From NCBI RefSeq assembly GCF_036195045.1, contig NZ_CP108100.1, positions 4,030,001 through 4,094,000 of the forward strand: a stretch of 64,000 nt of DNA, read 5' to 3'. The notes under the pieces are model-generated. The model was not told the DNA's origin. It made no database searches and saw nothing but the letters and a program-made list of their open reading frames with translations. A program made the position numbers and the translations under genes. This document shows, one piece after another, positions 41,470 through 50,704 of this stretch. The first letter of the stretch is position 1; the number at the start of each line of letters is the position of its first letter. This DNA comes from Streptomyces sp. NBC_00236. GTDB taxonomy: Bacteria > Actinomycetota > Actinomycetes > Streptomycetales > Streptomycetaceae.

Positions 41470-42063
41470 TCAGCGGCTGGACTTCATGCCTTCGAAGGCC
41501 AGCTGCACGACGGTGTCGGCGAGCCGCACCCCCTCCGCGCCTCCGTCCGACAGCGGCCGGAACCACTCCACGAGCGAGTTGACCATCCCGAACAGCAGCC
41601 GCGTCGCGAGCCGTATGTCCACGTCGGAGCGGAGGTCACCGTCCGCGACCGCCGCCTTGAGCAGTTCGGCCACGCGCTGGTCGAACTCTCGGCGCCGCTC
41701 CAGGGCCCAGCGCTCGGTCTTCGTGTTGCCCCGCACCCGCAGCAGCAGCGTGACGTAGGGCAGTTCGGCTATCAGCACCTCGACGGTCCGACGCGTGACG
41801 TACTCGACGCGCTCGATCGCACGGCCCCGGGTCGCGCCCGGCTCGTCGAGGATCCCGAAGAGCCCGTCCAGTGCCCGGCTGACCGCGCGCCGCAGCAGCT
41901 CTTCCTTGCCGGCGACGTGGTGATAGATGGACGACTTCGAGATGCCTGCCGCCTTGGACAGGTGCTCCATCGAGGTGCCGTCGTAACCGCGCTCGTTGAA
42001 GACACGGACGGCGACGGTGAGCAGAGTCTCCGGGGTGTACGTGTCCCGCTTGGCCGTGGTCAT
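41470..42063 (-). CDS. TetR family regulator, probable PaaR (phenylacetyl-CoA responsive)
   Basis: 197 residues. The helix-turn-helix is LLTVAVRVFNERGYDGTSMEHLSKAAGISKSSIYHHVAGKEELLRRA. The C-terminus resembles the actinobacterial PaaR ligand domain. It is divergent from paaN, and an 18-bp near-palindrome in the gap is repeated exactly in front of the paaA operon. The protein probably represses paaN, paaABCDE and itself until phenylacetyl-CoA is present. This is an inference from site distribution. Confidence 0.85.
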   Translation of the reverse strand: MTTAKRDTYTPETLLTVAVRVFNERGYDGTSMEHLSKAAGISKSSIYHHVAGKEELLRRAVSRALDGLFGILDEPGATRGRAIERVEYVTRRTVEVLIAELPYVTLLLRVRGNTKTERWALERRREFDQRVAELLKAAVADGDLRSDVDIRLATRLLFGMVNSLVEWFRPLSDGGAEGVRLADTVVQLAFEGMKSSR

Positions 42064-42144
42064 GCCCGCGATCCTCCCCTACGCGTCGGACCGACCGGCA
42101 AATGGGGGGCGGTCTTGTCCACAGGTTTCGCGGGCCCTCTTGTC

Positions 42145-42162
42145 CCGACCGATCGTTCGGTT
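42145..42162. promoter_or_regulatory. PaaR operator before paaN
   Basis: CCGACCGATCGTTCGGTT on the plus strand. The reverse complement occurs unchanged at 46952-46969 before paaA. The core ACCGATCGTTCGGT is an inverted repeat ACCGA-N4-TCGGT. Confidence 0.75.
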
Positions 42163-42215
42163 ACTCTAACTCTGTCCGCCCGTCCCTGCCCAGCTCGATG
42201 AGGAGTTGGTCCGTC

Positions 42216-43916
42216 ATGGCCGCCGAGCTCTCCCCGCACCTGCTGTCCGAGAGGCACCGCCCCACGCTCGACCGGGCCCTCGACGCGATCCGCACGCGTG
42301 CCTACTGGTCGCCGCACCCCGAGCACCCGAAGGCCTACGGCGAGGGCGGCGCCCCCGGCAGCCTGGGCGCCGCCGAGGGCAAGGCCGCGTTCGACGCCGT
42401 GCTGCACACACGTCTCGATCTGGACCAGCCGGGCACCGACGGCTGGACGGGCGGCGAGATCTCTCCGTACGGCCCGGAGCTGGCCGTCGAGTATCCGCAC
42501 GCCGACCTCGACGTGCTGCTCCCCGCGATGCGTGCCGGTATGCCCGCCTGGCGCGAGGCCGGCCCGGAGACCAGGGCTCTGGTGTGCCTGGAGATCCTGG
42601 CGCGGATCAGCGCCCGCACCCATGAGTTCGGCCACGCGGTGATGCACACCAGCGGGCAGGCCTTCATGATGGCGTTCCAGGCCGGCGGCCCGCACGCCCA
42701 GGACCGCGGTCTGGAGGCGGTGGCGTACGCGTACGAGGAGCAGATGCGCGCGCCCCGGAGCGCCGACTGGTCGAAGCCGCAGGGCAAGCGCGACCCGATC
42801 GACCTGCACAAGACGTTCACCGCGGCCGGACGTGGCATCTCCCTGCTGATCGGCTGCAACACCTTCCCCACGTGGAACGGCTACCCGGGCCTCTTCGCCT
42901 CCCTGGCCACCGGCAACCCGGTCCTGGTCAAGCCGCACCCCCGGGCAGTACTCCCGCTGGCCCTGACCGTGCAGGTGGCGCGTGAGGTCCTCACGGAAGC
43001 GGGCTTCGACCCCAACCTGGCAGCGCTGGCCGCCGAGCGTCCGGGCGAGGGCATCGCCAAGACCCTGGCGGTCCGTCCGGAGATCCGGATCATCGACTAC
43101 ACCGGCTCCACCGCGTTCGGTGACTGGCTGGAGGCCAACGCCCGCCAGGCCCAGGTGTACACGGAGAAGGCCGGCGTCAACACGATCGTCGTCGACTCCA
43201 CGGACGACTACCGCGGCATGCTGGCCAACCTGGCGTTCTCGCTCTCCCTCTACAGCGGCCAGATGTGCACCACCCCGCAGAACCTCCTGATCCCCCGGGA
43301 CGGCATCACGACGGATGTCGGCGACAAGTCGTACGACGACGTGGTCACGGACATCGCCGCCGCGGTCACCGGACTTCTCGGCGACGACGCCCGGGCGAAC
43401 GGCCTGCTCGGCGCCCTGGTCAACCCGGACGTGAAGGCCCGCCTGGAGGCGGCCGCACAGCTGGGCGAGGTGGCACTGCCTTCACGGGAGGTGACCAACC
43501 CGGACTTCCCCGAGGCAGTCGTCCGTACCCCGCTGATCGTCAAGCTCGACGGCAGCAAGCCAGACGAGGACTCGCCCTGTCTGGCGGAGTGCTTCGGCCC
43601 GGTCTCGTTCGCGGTCGCCGTCGAGTCGACGGCGGAGGCGGTGGAACTGCTGCGCCGCACGATCCGCGACAAGGGCGCGATGACGGTCGGCGCGTACACC
43701 ACCTCACCGGAGGTGGAGCGTGCGGTGGAGGACGTCTGCCTGGACGAGTCGGCCCAGCTCTCCCTGAATCTGACCGGCGGGGTGTACGTCAACCAGACGG
43801 CGGCGTTCTCCGATTTCCACGGCTCGGGAGGAAACCCGGCGGCGAACGCGGCCCTGTGCGACGGCGCTTTCGTGTCCAACCGCTTCCGCACCCTGGAAGT
43901 CCGCCGCCAACGCTGA
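42216..43916 (+). CDS. paaN: Phenylacetic acid degradation protein PaaN (aldehyde dehydrogenase)
   Basis: 566 residues. It is a single aldehyde-dehydrogenase domain, without the hydratase part of PaaZ, that is the PaaN_2-like form. Catalytic Cys351 lies in YSGQMCTTPQN. NAD-binding elements include GCNTFPTWNGYPGLFASLATGNPVLVKPHPRAVLP and IDYTGSTAFGDWLEA. The enzyme oxidises a ring-opened semialdehyde of the phenylacetyl-CoA route. ATG 42216 follows GAGGAG at 42198-42203 distance; an in-frame ATG at 42198 would add 6 residues. It is divergent from the TetR regulator. Confidence 0.9.
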   Translation: MAAELSPHLLSERHRPTLDRALDAIRTRAYWSPHPEHPKAYGEGGAPGSLGAAEGKAAFDAVLHTRLDLDQPGTDGWTGGEISPYGPELAVEYPHADLDVLLPAMRAGMPAWREAGPETRALVCLEILARISARTHEFGHAVMHTSGQAFMMAFQAGGPHAQDRGLEAVAYAYEEQMRAPRSADWSKPQGKRDPIDLHKTFTAAGRGISLLIGCNTFPTWNGYPGLFASLATGNPVLVKPHPRAVLPLALTVQVAREVLTEAGFDPNLAALAAERPGEGIAKTLAVRPEIRIIDYTGSTAFGDWLEANARQAQVYTEKAGVNTIVVDSTDDYRGMLANLAFSLSLYSGQMCTTPQNLLIPRDGITTDVGDKSYDDVVTDIAAAVTGLLGDDARANGLLGALVNPDVKARLEAAAQLGEVALPSREVTNPDFPEAVVRTPLIVKLDGSKPDEDSPCLAECFGPVSFAVAVESTAEAVELLRRTIRDKGAMTVGAYTTSPEVERAVEDVCLDESAQLSLNLTGGVYVNQTAAFSDFHGSGGNPAANAALCDGAFVSNRFRTLEVRRQR

Positions 43917-43957
43917 ACCCCGCAGATCCAGCCCCTCCGGCGTTGAGGAGCGGGGGT

Positions 43958-43976
43958 CCGGGGGCGGAGCCCCCGG
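43958..43976. repeat. Intergenic GC-rich hairpin (Streptomyces-type repeat)
   Basis: CCGGGGGCGGAGCCCCCGG pairs 8 bp around GGA, within the flank CAGCCCCTCCGGCGTTGAGGAG. This resembles the dispersed intergenic palindrome common in Streptomyces. It also could terminate paaN. The rest of the 182-bp gap is non-coding. Confidence 0.7.
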
Positions 43977-44098
43977 TTACGGGAAGGGGCGGGGAGGGGA
44001 CAAGTCCCGCCGCAGGCGCACCCCACCCTTCCCGCACACCCGCGCCCGCCGGGCCACCCAGGGCGCCGGGTGCCCCGGGCGGCCCAGGGGCCGGAGCC

Positions 44099-44824
44099 CT
44101 ACGCCCCGCCCCCCGGAATATCCGCATACCGCTGCACCCACGCATGCATCGCAATCGCCGCCGCGGCCCCCGCGTTGATGGACCGCGTCGACCCGAACTG
44201 CGCGATCGAGCACACCATCGAGGCGTGCTTGCGGGCCTCCTCCGTCAGCCCCGGCCCCTCCTGCCCGAAGAGCAGCACACACCGCCGCGGCAGCTCGGTC
44301 CGCTCCAGCGGAACCGCGCCCGGAAGGTTGTCGATGCCGATGATCGGCAGCCCTTCGGCCGCCGCCCAGGCGGTCAGATCCGCGGTGTCCGGGTGGTGAC
44401 GGACATGCTGGTAACGGTCGGTGACCATCGCTCCGCGACGGTTCCAGCGCCGCCGCCCCACGATGTGCACCTCCTTGGCGAGGAAGGCGTTCGCGGTGCG
44501 TACGACGGAACCGATGTTGAAGTCGTGGCCCCAGTTCTCCACCGCCACATGAAAGTCGTGCCGCCGCAGGTCGAGATCGGCGACGATCGCCTCCCGGGTC
44601 CAGTAGCGGTACTCATCGCCCACATTGCGCCGGTCGCCGTGGGCGAGCAGCTCGGGGTCGTACCGCTCGCCCACGGGCCACGGCAGCGGATGCGGCCCGA
44701 CGCCGATCTCCGTACCGAACCCCTCGTCGTACTGCGCGGCATCGTCCGTCGCCGACGCCGCGGACGGGTCGGCCACCCCACCCGCACCATCGGTGCTGCC
44801 TGTACTGCCTGTCTCGCTGCTCAC
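44099..44824 (-). CDS. TrmH/SpoU family RNA 2'-O-methyltransferase
   Basis: 241 residues. The SPOUT methyltransferase motifs are visible: NWGHDFNIGSVVRTANAFLAKEVHIVG (motif 1), LLFGQEGPGLTEEA (motif 2) and STRSINAGAAAAIAMHAWV (motif 3, knot). A SAM-dependent enzyme modifying tRNA or 23S rRNA is expected, and the target is unknown. The N-terminal about 35 residues are Ser/Gly/Asp-rich and disordered. Its GTG overlaps the stop of the HTTM gene by 4 bp, an odd coupling of an RNA enzyme to a membrane protein. Confidence 0.9.
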   Translation of the reverse strand: MSSETGSTGSTDGAGGVADPSAASATDDAAQYDEGFGTEIGVGPHPLPWPVGERYDPELLAHGDRRNVGDEYRYWTREAIVADLDLRRHDFHVAVENWGHDFNIGSVVRTANAFLAKEVHIVGRRRWNRRGAMVTDRYQHVRHHPDTADLTAWAAAEGLPIIGIDNLPGAVPLERTELPRRCVLLFGQEGPGLTEEARKHASMVCSIAQFGSTRSINAGAAAAIAMHAWVQRYADIPGGGA

Positions 44825-46086
44825 CCGACGAGCGTATGGCCCTCACCGTCACGGCGCTGCGGTGCCTCCCGGTCCTGCGGACCTTCCTGCGCTCCTTCCT
44901 GGGCCACGGCGGCCGCACCGTCCCGCGGCCCCGGCACCTTGCCGCGCCGGCGCAGGAGCAGATCCCGGCCGTGCGCCGCCCGCCCTTCGAGCCACATCAG
45001 GAAGACGGTCGGCAGGAAGACGGCATCCGCGGCGATCATGGCCATCGAGAAGAAGGGGAGCCCCAGCAGCAGGGCGATACCCGCGTGCTCGCAGATCATC
45101 AGGACGAGCAGCACGTTCTTGACGCGCCGGTTGAACAGCGTGAAGGGGAAGGCGACCTGCACGGCGACGGTGGCGTACGTCAGCACCATCACCATCACGC
45201 CGCTCGACGCGAGCAGGTCGGAGAGACCGGGCCACGGGGTGAAGTAGTCGAGATTGAGCGGGTAATAGAGCGCCGTGCCGTCCTGCCAGCGCGACCCCTG
45301 GATCTTGTACCAGCCCGCGGTCGCGTAGATCATGCAGACCTCGGCCATGATCACGACGAGTGTGGCGTTGTGGGCGAGGTTGGCGATGACGTCGAGCAGA
45401 GTGCGCGGCTCGCCGTCCGGTGCGTACCGGTTCACCGCCCACCAGGCGCCGTGGCCGATCCACAGGATCCAGAAGAGGGCCGGCAGCCAGGTGGTCCCGC
45501 CCAGGCTGTCCGTGACCGTGGCGCCGCAGAGTACCGCCCCGAAGGCCACCCACAGCAGCGGACCGGCCACACCCGCACCGCCCGGTGCGGAGTCCGCGCC
45601 GGGCGAACGCCGCACACGGCGGGCGTCCAGGGACCAGACCTGACCGCATCGCGTCAGTACCAGGTAGATCGCCATCAGGTGGATGACGTTGTCGCCGCCG
45701 TCGCCCATGAAGATGCTGCGGTTCTGCAGGGAGAGCACGCCGACCATGAAGAGGACGGACATGGCCCGGGTGTGCCAGCCAACCATCAGCAGGGCGGAGG
45801 CGACCAGCGCGAGCACGTACACGATCTCGAACCAGACAGCGCTGTCCGACCACATCAGCGTGGTGAAGGCCTGGTTGCCGGAGATGAGCTGCTGTGCCAT
45901 GTCCCAGCGCCACGGGGCCTCGGGGCCGTACATCTCGTGCCGGTGCGGAATCTCGCGCAGCAGGAACAGGAAGTACGTGGCGGAGATGCCGATCCGGATG
46001 ACGGCGCTCTGGTACGGCCCCAGGGAAGCGGCCGTGGCGCGCTGGATGCCGCGGGCGAGCATGTGGTCGGAGCCGGGTGTGCTCAC
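44821..46086 (-). CDS. HTTM-domain membrane protein (vitamin K-dependent carboxylase-like)
   Basis: 421 residues from GTG 46086, which overlaps the DUF5819 stop by 4 bp. At least six hydrophobic segments are seen, with SATYFLFLLREIPHRHEMYGP and GWYKIQGSRWQDGTALYYPLNLDYFTPWP, which are HTTM signatures. HTTM proteins are membrane relatives of gamma-glutamyl carboxylase. Bacterial members have no proven reaction, and this one is usually paired with DUF5819. A long cytosolic tail rich in Arg, Gly and Glu closes it. Confidence 0.87.
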   Translation of the reverse strand: MSTPGSDHMLARGIQRATAASLGPYQSAVIRIGISATYFLFLLREIPHRHEMYGPEAPWRWDMAQQLISGNQAFTTLMWSDSAVWFEIVYVLALVASALLMVGWHTRAMSVLFMVGVLSLQNRSIFMGDGGDNVIHLMAIYLVLTRCGQVWSLDARRVRRSPGADSAPGGAGVAGPLLWVAFGAVLCGATVTDSLGGTTWLPALFWILWIGHGAWWAVNRYAPDGEPRTLLDVIANLAHNATLVVIMAEVCMIYATAGWYKIQGSRWQDGTALYYPLNLDYFTPWPGLSDLLASSGVMVMVLTYATVAVQVAFPFTLFNRRVKNVLLVLMICEHAGIALLLGLPFFSMAMIAADAVFLPTVFLMWLEGRAAHGRDLLLRRRGKVPGPRDGAAAVAQEGAQEGPQDREAPQRRDGEGHTLVG

Positions 46087-46868
46087 TGGTCCGCCTCCTT
46101 GGAGGTGGCCGAGCCCTCGGGGAGATCGGCCGCGGTGACGGTCCACCAGGGCAGTACCCGGTAGGACGGCCTGGTGCTGATCTTCTCGCTGCTCCACGCG
46201 GGGGCCGCCACGGAGCGGGTCTCGGACCGGACCTGGATTCTCAGGACGTCGCCGCCGTAGTCGTGCTCACTGAGGCGCAGCATCACGATGCGCCGAATGT
46301 ACTGCTCGGAGAGTTTGCCGCGCAGTCCGTTGGCCCGGTTCTGGCTGTCGTGCGAGCCGAGATAGAAGTCCCAGCCCCGGCGGAGTTCGTTCTGCTGGAC
46401 ATGGCTGGGCAGCAGATTGCCGCGTATCGCCTTGCGGTCCTCGCCCGACAGGCTCATCCAGGGGGTGGTCCGCCGCTTGTCGGGGCCGGATATCTCGGCG
46501 CGCACGTGCACGGCGATGTTCTGCTGCAGGGGATTGGGCGCGAAGAGCTTCCAGTTCTGCTCGAACTCGGGATAGATCCACTGGTCCACCGCCTCGCCGT
46601 GCTGCTTGGTCAGCGTGTTGGACGGGGCGACGTGCAGGAACACCATGGCCAGTTGCACGCAGGCGATGAGCCCGATCACGGACAGTGCGACAGCGGCGAC
46701 GACCTGGTACGGAAACGAGAGCCCGGCCATACCTGCGCGCGGCTCGGGAACGGTCCGCGCATCGGGGCCGGCCCCGCTCCCGTCCCCCTCGCTGACACCC
46801 CCGTCGATGCCCCCGTCGACGCTCCCACTGACGCCCCCGCCGACGCCCTTGTCGTCGTACGAATCCAT
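46083..46868 (-). CDS. DUF5819-type membrane protein, partner of HTTM
   Basis: 261 residues. The N-terminal about 45 residues are Gly/Asp/Ser-rich and cytosolic. One transmembrane helix (VVAAVALSVIGLIACVQLAMVFLH) precedes an exterior domain with FEQNWKLFAPNPLQQNIAVHVRAEI, the hallmark of DUF5819. Together with HTTM it likely forms a membrane complex. No catalytic motif was recognised. It is the first gene of the three-gene operon and divergent from paaA, with a PaaR operator in the 114-bp gap. Confidence 0.82.
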   Translation of the reverse strand: MDSYDDKGVGGGVSGSVDGGIDGGVSEGDGSGAGPDARTVPEPRAGMAGLSFPYQVVAAVALSVIGLIACVQLAMVFLHVAPSNTLTKQHGEAVDQWIYPEFEQNWKLFAPNPLQQNIAVHVRAEISGPDKRRTTPWMSLSGEDRKAIRGNLLPSHVQQNELRRGWDFYLGSHDSQNRANGLRGKLSEQYIRRIVMLRLSEHDYGGDVLRIQVRSETRSVAAPAWSSEKISTRPSYRVLPWWTVTAADLPEGSATSKEADQ

Positions 46869-46951
46869 CCCGCCCCGATCCCCGTCGATCCCGGTCAGTT
46901 ATCCACAGGGTTGACACCCTACGGGCCGCAGACTCACCATTGAAGACATTG

Positions 46952-46969
46952 AACCGAACGATCGGTCGG
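46952..46969. promoter_or_regulatory. PaaR operator before paaA
   Basis: AACCGAACGATCGGTCGG, an exact reverse complement of the site before paaN. It lies 13 bp upstream of the paaA start and could also touch the DUF5819 promoter. Confidence 0.75.
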
Positions 46970-46982
46970 TAGGGAGTCCGGG

Positions 46983-48080
46983 ATGGCGGCAGTGACTGCG
47001 GGCCAGACAGCGCAGGCGGCAGCAGGCAGTACCGATGGGGCGGACGGGGCTCTGGAGGCAGCCTTCGACGCCGCGGTCGCGGCCGACGAGCGCATCGAGC
47101 CACGGGACTGGATGCCCGACGCCTACCGCGCCTCGCTGGTCAGGCAAATGGCCCAGCACGCCCACTCCGAGATCATCGGCATGCAGCCGGAGGCGAACTG
47201 GATCACCCGCGCCCCCTCGCTGCGCCGCAAGGCCATCCTGATGGCCAAGGTGCAGGACGAGGCGGGACACGGGCTGTACCTCTACAGCGCGGCGGAGACC
47301 CTCGGCACGGGCCGCGAGGAACTGCTCGACAAGCTGCACGCGGGCCGCCAGCGGTATTCCTCGATCTTCAACTACCCGACCCTGACCTGGGCGGACGTCG
47401 GCGCCATCGGCTGGCTCGTGGACGGCGCAGCGATCACCAACCAGGTCCCTCTCTGCCGCTGCTCGTACGGCCCCTACGCCCGGGCGATGGTCCGTATCTG
47501 CAAGGAGGAGTCCTTCCACCAGCGCCAGGGCTACGAACTGCTGCTCGCGCTCAGCCACGGGACACCGGCGCAGCACGAGATGGCGCAGGACGCCGTGAAC
47601 CGCTGGTGGTGGCCGTCCCTGATGATGTTCGGCCCCCCGGACGACGCCTCGTCGCATTCCGCCCAGTCGATGACCTGGAAGATCAAGCGGCATTCCAACG
47701 ACGAGCTGCGGCAGCGCTTCGTGGACATCTGCGTCCCGCAGGCCGAGGCCCTGGGCCTCGCGCTCCCCGACCCGGACCTCCGGTGGAACGAGGAGCGCGG
47801 TCAGCATGATTTCGGGGCGATCGACTGGACGGAGTTCCAGGAGGTCCTGAAGGGCAACGGGCCGTGCAACGAACAGCGCCTCACCCAGCGCCGCCGGGCC
47901 CACGAGGAAGGCGCCTGGGTCCGGGACGCAGCCGCCGCATACGCACAGAAGCACACGGACACACCGCAGCACACGGACGCACCGCAAACGGAAGCACTGA
48001 ACACGGCCGTACCGACCGCGGCTGTACCGCCTGCCGCCGCATCGGGTGCCGCTGTGTCGAACGGGGAGGCGACAGCATGA
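46983..48080 (+). CDS. paaA: 1,2-phenylacetyl-CoA epoxidase, subunit PaaA
   Basis: 365 residues. Diiron-site helices carry [20 protein letters not shown] and [16 protein letters not shown], the catalytic subunit pattern. It activates oxygen to epoxidise the CoA-linked aromatic ring. The C-terminal 40 residues are a Thr/Pro/Ala-rich low-complexity tail ([18 protein letters not shown], ending SNGEATA) not usual in enterobacterial PaaA. The gene leads the paaABCDE operon and has the PaaR operator 13 bp upstream. Its stop overlaps paaB by 4 bp. Confidence 0.95.
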   Translation: MAAVTAGQTAQAAAGSTDGADGALEAAFDAAVAADERIEPRDWMPDAYRASLVRQMAQHAHSEIIGMQPEANWITRAPSLRRKAILMAKVQDEAGHGLYLYSAAETLGTGREELLDKLHAGRQRYSSIFNYPTLTWADVGAIGWLVDGAAITNQVPLCRCSYGPYARAMVRICKEESFHQRQGYELLLALSHGTPAQHEMAQDAVNRWWWPSLMMFGPPDDASSHSAQSMTWKIKRHSNDELRQRFVDICVPQAEALGLALPDPDLRWNEERGQHDFGAIDWTEFQEVLKGNGPCNEQRLTQRRRAHEEGAWVRDAAAAYAQKHTDTPQHTDAPQTEALNTAVPTAAVPPAAASGAAVSNGEATA

Positions 48081-48367
48081 GCAGCTCGACCGACTGGCCG
48101 CTGTGGGAGGTGTTCGTGCGCTCGCGGCGCGGGCTCTCGCACACCCACGCCGGCAGCCTGCACGCCCCGGACGCCGAGATGGCCCTGCGCAACGCCCGCG
48201 ATCTCTACACCCGGCGCTCCGAGGGCGTCTCCCTCTGGGTGGTGCCCTCGAACCAGATCACGGCATCCTCCCCGGACGAGAAGGACACGTTCTTCGAACC
48301 GGCGGGTGACAAGCCCTACCGGCACCCGACCTTCTACGCCATCCCGGACGGGGTGAAGCACCTGTGA
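48077..48367 (+). CDS. paaB: Phenylacetyl-CoA epoxidase subunit PaaB
   Basis: 96 residues, normal length. The PaaB signature is [52 protein letters not shown]. It is a small non-catalytic component required for complex stability. Its ATG overlaps the paaA stop (ATGA) and its stop overlaps paaC (GTGA). Confidence 0.95.
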   Translation: MSSSTDWPLWEVFVRSRRGLSHTHAGSLHAPDAEMALRNARDLYTRRSEGVSLWVVPSNQITASSPDEKDTFFEPAGDKPYRHPTFYAIPDGVKHL

Positions 48368-49065
48368 CCGCGGCCCTCGCTCTCGGCGACGACGCGCTGG
48401 TGCTCTCGCACCGGCTGGGCGAGTGGGCGGGCCATGCCCCCGTGCTGGAGGAGGAGGTGGCCCTCGCCAACATCGCCCTGGACCTGCTGGGTCAGGCGCG
48501 GATCCTGCTCTCCCTGGCGGGTGACGAGGACGAACTGGCGTACCTGCGCGAGGAGCGCGCCTTTCGCAACGTTCAGTTGGTCGAGCAGCCCAACGGCGAC
48601 TTCGCCCACACCATCGCCCGTCAGCTGTACTTCTCGGTCCACCAGCACGGCCTGTACGAACAGCTGGCGGCCGGGGACGGCGAGTTCGCCGGTCTGGCGG
48701 CCAAGGCCGTCAAGGAGGTCGCCTACCACCGCGACCACGCCGAGCAGTGGACCCTGCGTCTCGGGGACGGTACGGCCGAGAGCCACGCACGCATGCAGCA
48801 CGGGGTGGATGCCCTGTGGCGCTACACCGGCGAACTGTTCCAGCCCGTCGAAGGAATCGACGTGGACTGGCAGGCGCTGCACAGCCGCTGGCTGGACTCC
48901 CTCACCACCGTGCTGGAGCGGGCCACGCTGACCGTGCCGACCGGACCGCAGACCGGCGCCTGGACAGCGGGTGCCGGCCGGCAGGGCATCCACACGGAAC
49001 CCTTCGGCCGGATGATCGCCGAGATGCAGCACCTGCACCGCAGCCACCCGGGGGCGTCATGGTGA
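48364..49065 (+). CDS. paaC: Phenylacetyl-CoA epoxidase subunit PaaC
   Basis: 233 residues from GTG 48364. It is a structural, non-catalytic diiron-fold partner of PaaA (LSHRLGEWAGHAPVLEEEVALANIALDLLGQARILL, EVAYHRDHAEQWTLRLGDGTAES). The AC heterodimer binds the acyl-CoA. Four-base overlaps link it to paaB and paaD. Confidence 0.94.
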   Translation: MTAALALGDDALVLSHRLGEWAGHAPVLEEEVALANIALDLLGQARILLSLAGDEDELAYLREERAFRNVQLVEQPNGDFAHTIARQLYFSVHQHGLYEQLAAGDGEFAGLAAKAVKEVAYHRDHAEQWTLRLGDGTAESHARMQHGVDALWRYTGELFQPVEGIDVDWQALHSRWLDSLTTVLERATLTVPTGPQTGAWTAGAGRQGIHTEPFGRMIAEMQHLHRSHPGASW

Positions 49066-49574
49066 CGTGGACAACTCTGGAGGAGGAGCTGCGCAGCCTC
49101 GCGGGCGCCGTCCCCGATCCGGAACTGCCCGTACTGACCCTGGAGGAGCTGGGTGTGCTCCGGGGCGTGGAGGTACTTGCGCCCGGCCGCGTCACGGTGC
49201 GGCTCACCCCGACCTACACCGGCTGCCCAGCGATAGAGACCATGTCCACGGACATCGAGCGCGTGCTGTACGACCACGGCATGACCGAGGTCTCCGTGGT
49301 CACCGTCCTCTCCCCGGCCTGGTCCACGGACGACATCAGCGCGGAGGGCCGGCGCAAGCTCGCCGAGTTCGGCATCGCGCCTCCCCGGCCGCACGACGCC
49401 GCGACCGCCGCCGCGGCGGCGGCAGGGCCCGTGCCGGTCGCCCTGTCGGTGCGCTGTCCGCACTGCGGCTCGACCGACACCGAGCTTCTGAGCCGGTTCT
49501 CGTCGACCGCCTGCAAGGCACTGCGCCGCTGCGTGTCGTGCCGTGAACCGTTCGACCACTTCAAGGAGTTGTAG
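49059..49574 (+). CDS. paaD: Phenylacetyl-CoA epoxidase subunit PaaD
   Basis: 171 residues from ATG 49059; GTG 49062 would give the usual GTGA overlap and is equally likely. The N-terminal MIP18/SufT-like domain (AVPDPELPVLTLEELGVLRGVEV, TPTYTGCPAIETMS) is followed by a C-terminal zinc or Fe-S-type cysteine set (CPHCGSTDTELLSRFSSTACKALRRCVSCREPFDHFK). It likely assists metal-cofactor maturation of the epoxidase. Confidence 0.92.
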   Translation: MVTWTTLEEELRSLAGAVPDPELPVLTLEELGVLRGVEVLAPGRVTVRLTPTYTGCPAIETMSTDIERVLYDHGMTEVSVVTVLSPAWSTDDISAEGRRKLAEFGIAPPRPHDAATAAAAAAGPVPVALSVRCPHCGSTDTELLSRFSSTACKALRRCVSCREPFDHFKEL

Positions 49575-50633
49575 ATGTTCCATCCGCTCCGGGTCAGCGC
49601 GATCGAGCGGCTCACGGACGATTCGGTGGCCGTCACCTTCGCCGTTCCGCCGAAGCTTCGCGAGACCTTCCGCCACAAGCCCGGCCAGCATCTCAACGTC
49701 CGCTACACGGTCGACGGCGAGGAGATCCGCCGCTCGTACTCGATCTGCGCACCGGCCACCGAACAGCCGGCCGACCCCGCGCTTCGCGTGGGCATCCGGC
49801 TCGTCGACGGCGGCGCGTTCTCCACGTACGCACTCAAGGAACTGGCGGTCGGCGACCAGGTCGAGGCGATGCCGCCGATGGGCCGCTTCGTGCTCGCACC
49901 GCGCGCCGGGCAGTTCGCGGCGATCGTCGGCGGGAGCGGCATCACCCCGGTGCTGTCCATCGCGGCGACCCTGCTGGCCCGCGAGGCCGACGCCTCGTTC
50001 TGCCTGATCCGCAGCGACCGGACCGCCGCCTCGACCATGTTCCTGGACGAGGTCGCCGACCTCAAGGACCGGTACCCGGACCGGTTCCAGCTGGTCACCG
50101 CGCTCTCCCGGGAGGAACAGCAGGCGGGCCTTCCCTCCGGCCGGCTCGATCGCGAAAGACTCACCGGCCTGCTGCCGGCCCTGCTCCCGGTGGCCGGGAT
50201 CGAGGGCTGGTACCTGTGCGGTCCGCTCGGCCTGGTCCGGGCCGCCGAAGGCGCGCTGCACGGTCTGGGCGTCGACCGGACCCGCATCCACCAGGAGATC
50301 TTCCACGTCGAGGACAGCCCGGATGCCTCCGCGCGGCCTCGGGTCGACGCTTCGGCACACAGCACGCTCACCGCGACCCTGGACGGCCGCTCGGGCACCT
50401 GGCCGGTGCAGGAGGGCGATTCCCTCCTGGAGACGGTGCTGCGCAGCCGTTCCGACGCGCCATACGCCTGCAAGGGCGGGGTCTGCGGGACCTGCCGGGC
50501 CTTCCTCGTCTCGGGAGAGGTGCGGATGGACCGCAACTTCGCCCTGGAGCCCGAGGAGACGGACGCGGGGTACGTGCTGGCCTGCCAGTCCCATCCGGTG
50601 ACGGGGGAGGTCGAGCTCGACTTCGACCGCTGA
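49575..50633 (+). CDS. paaE: Phenylacetyl-CoA epoxidase reductase PaaE
   Basis: 352 residues. The ferredoxin-NADP reductase part (RRSYSICAP for FAD, VGGSGITPVLSIAATLLA for NADPH) is followed by a C-terminal plant-type 2Fe-2S ferredoxin domain (CKGGVCGTCRAF with a later Cys). It passes electrons from NADPH to the PaaAC diiron centre. ATG 49575 follows the paaD TAG directly. It is the last gene of the operon, with no paaK, paaG, paaJ or paaH in the window. Confidence 0.94.
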   Translation: MFHPLRVSAIERLTDDSVAVTFAVPPKLRETFRHKPGQHLNVRYTVDGEEIRRSYSICAPATEQPADPALRVGIRLVDGGAFSTYALKELAVGDQVEAMPPMGRFVLAPRAGQFAAIVGGSGITPVLSIAATLLAREADASFCLIRSDRTAASTMFLDEVADLKDRYPDRFQLVTALSREEQQAGLPSGRLDRERLTGLLPALLPVAGIEGWYLCGPLGLVRAAEGALHGLGVDRTRIHQEIFHVEDSPDASARPRVDASAHSTLTATLDGRSGTWPVQEGDSLLETVLRSRSDAPYACKGGVCGTCRAFLVSGEVRMDRNFALEPEETDAGYVLACQSHPVTGEVELDFDR

Positions 50634-50690
50634 CCCGAGGCGGCGCACGCGCCCCGTACCCCGCACCGCGCCCGGCCTGTTCCCTTCTTG

Positions 50691-50704
50691 TAGAACCTGT
50701 TCTA
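50691..50704. promoter_or_regulatory. KstR-like TetR operator
   Basis: TAGAACCTGTTCTA, a perfect 6-2-6 inverted repeat that fits the published KstR motif TNNAACNNGTTNNA. A TTGACG box begins at 50707, so a bound repressor would occlude the promoter of the acyl-CoA dehydrogenase. Confidence 0.7.

Noticed and set aside
44070..45247. Plus-strand frames opposite the TrmH and HTTM genes
   Set aside because: Composition and lack of motifs mark them as shadows of the minus-strand operon.
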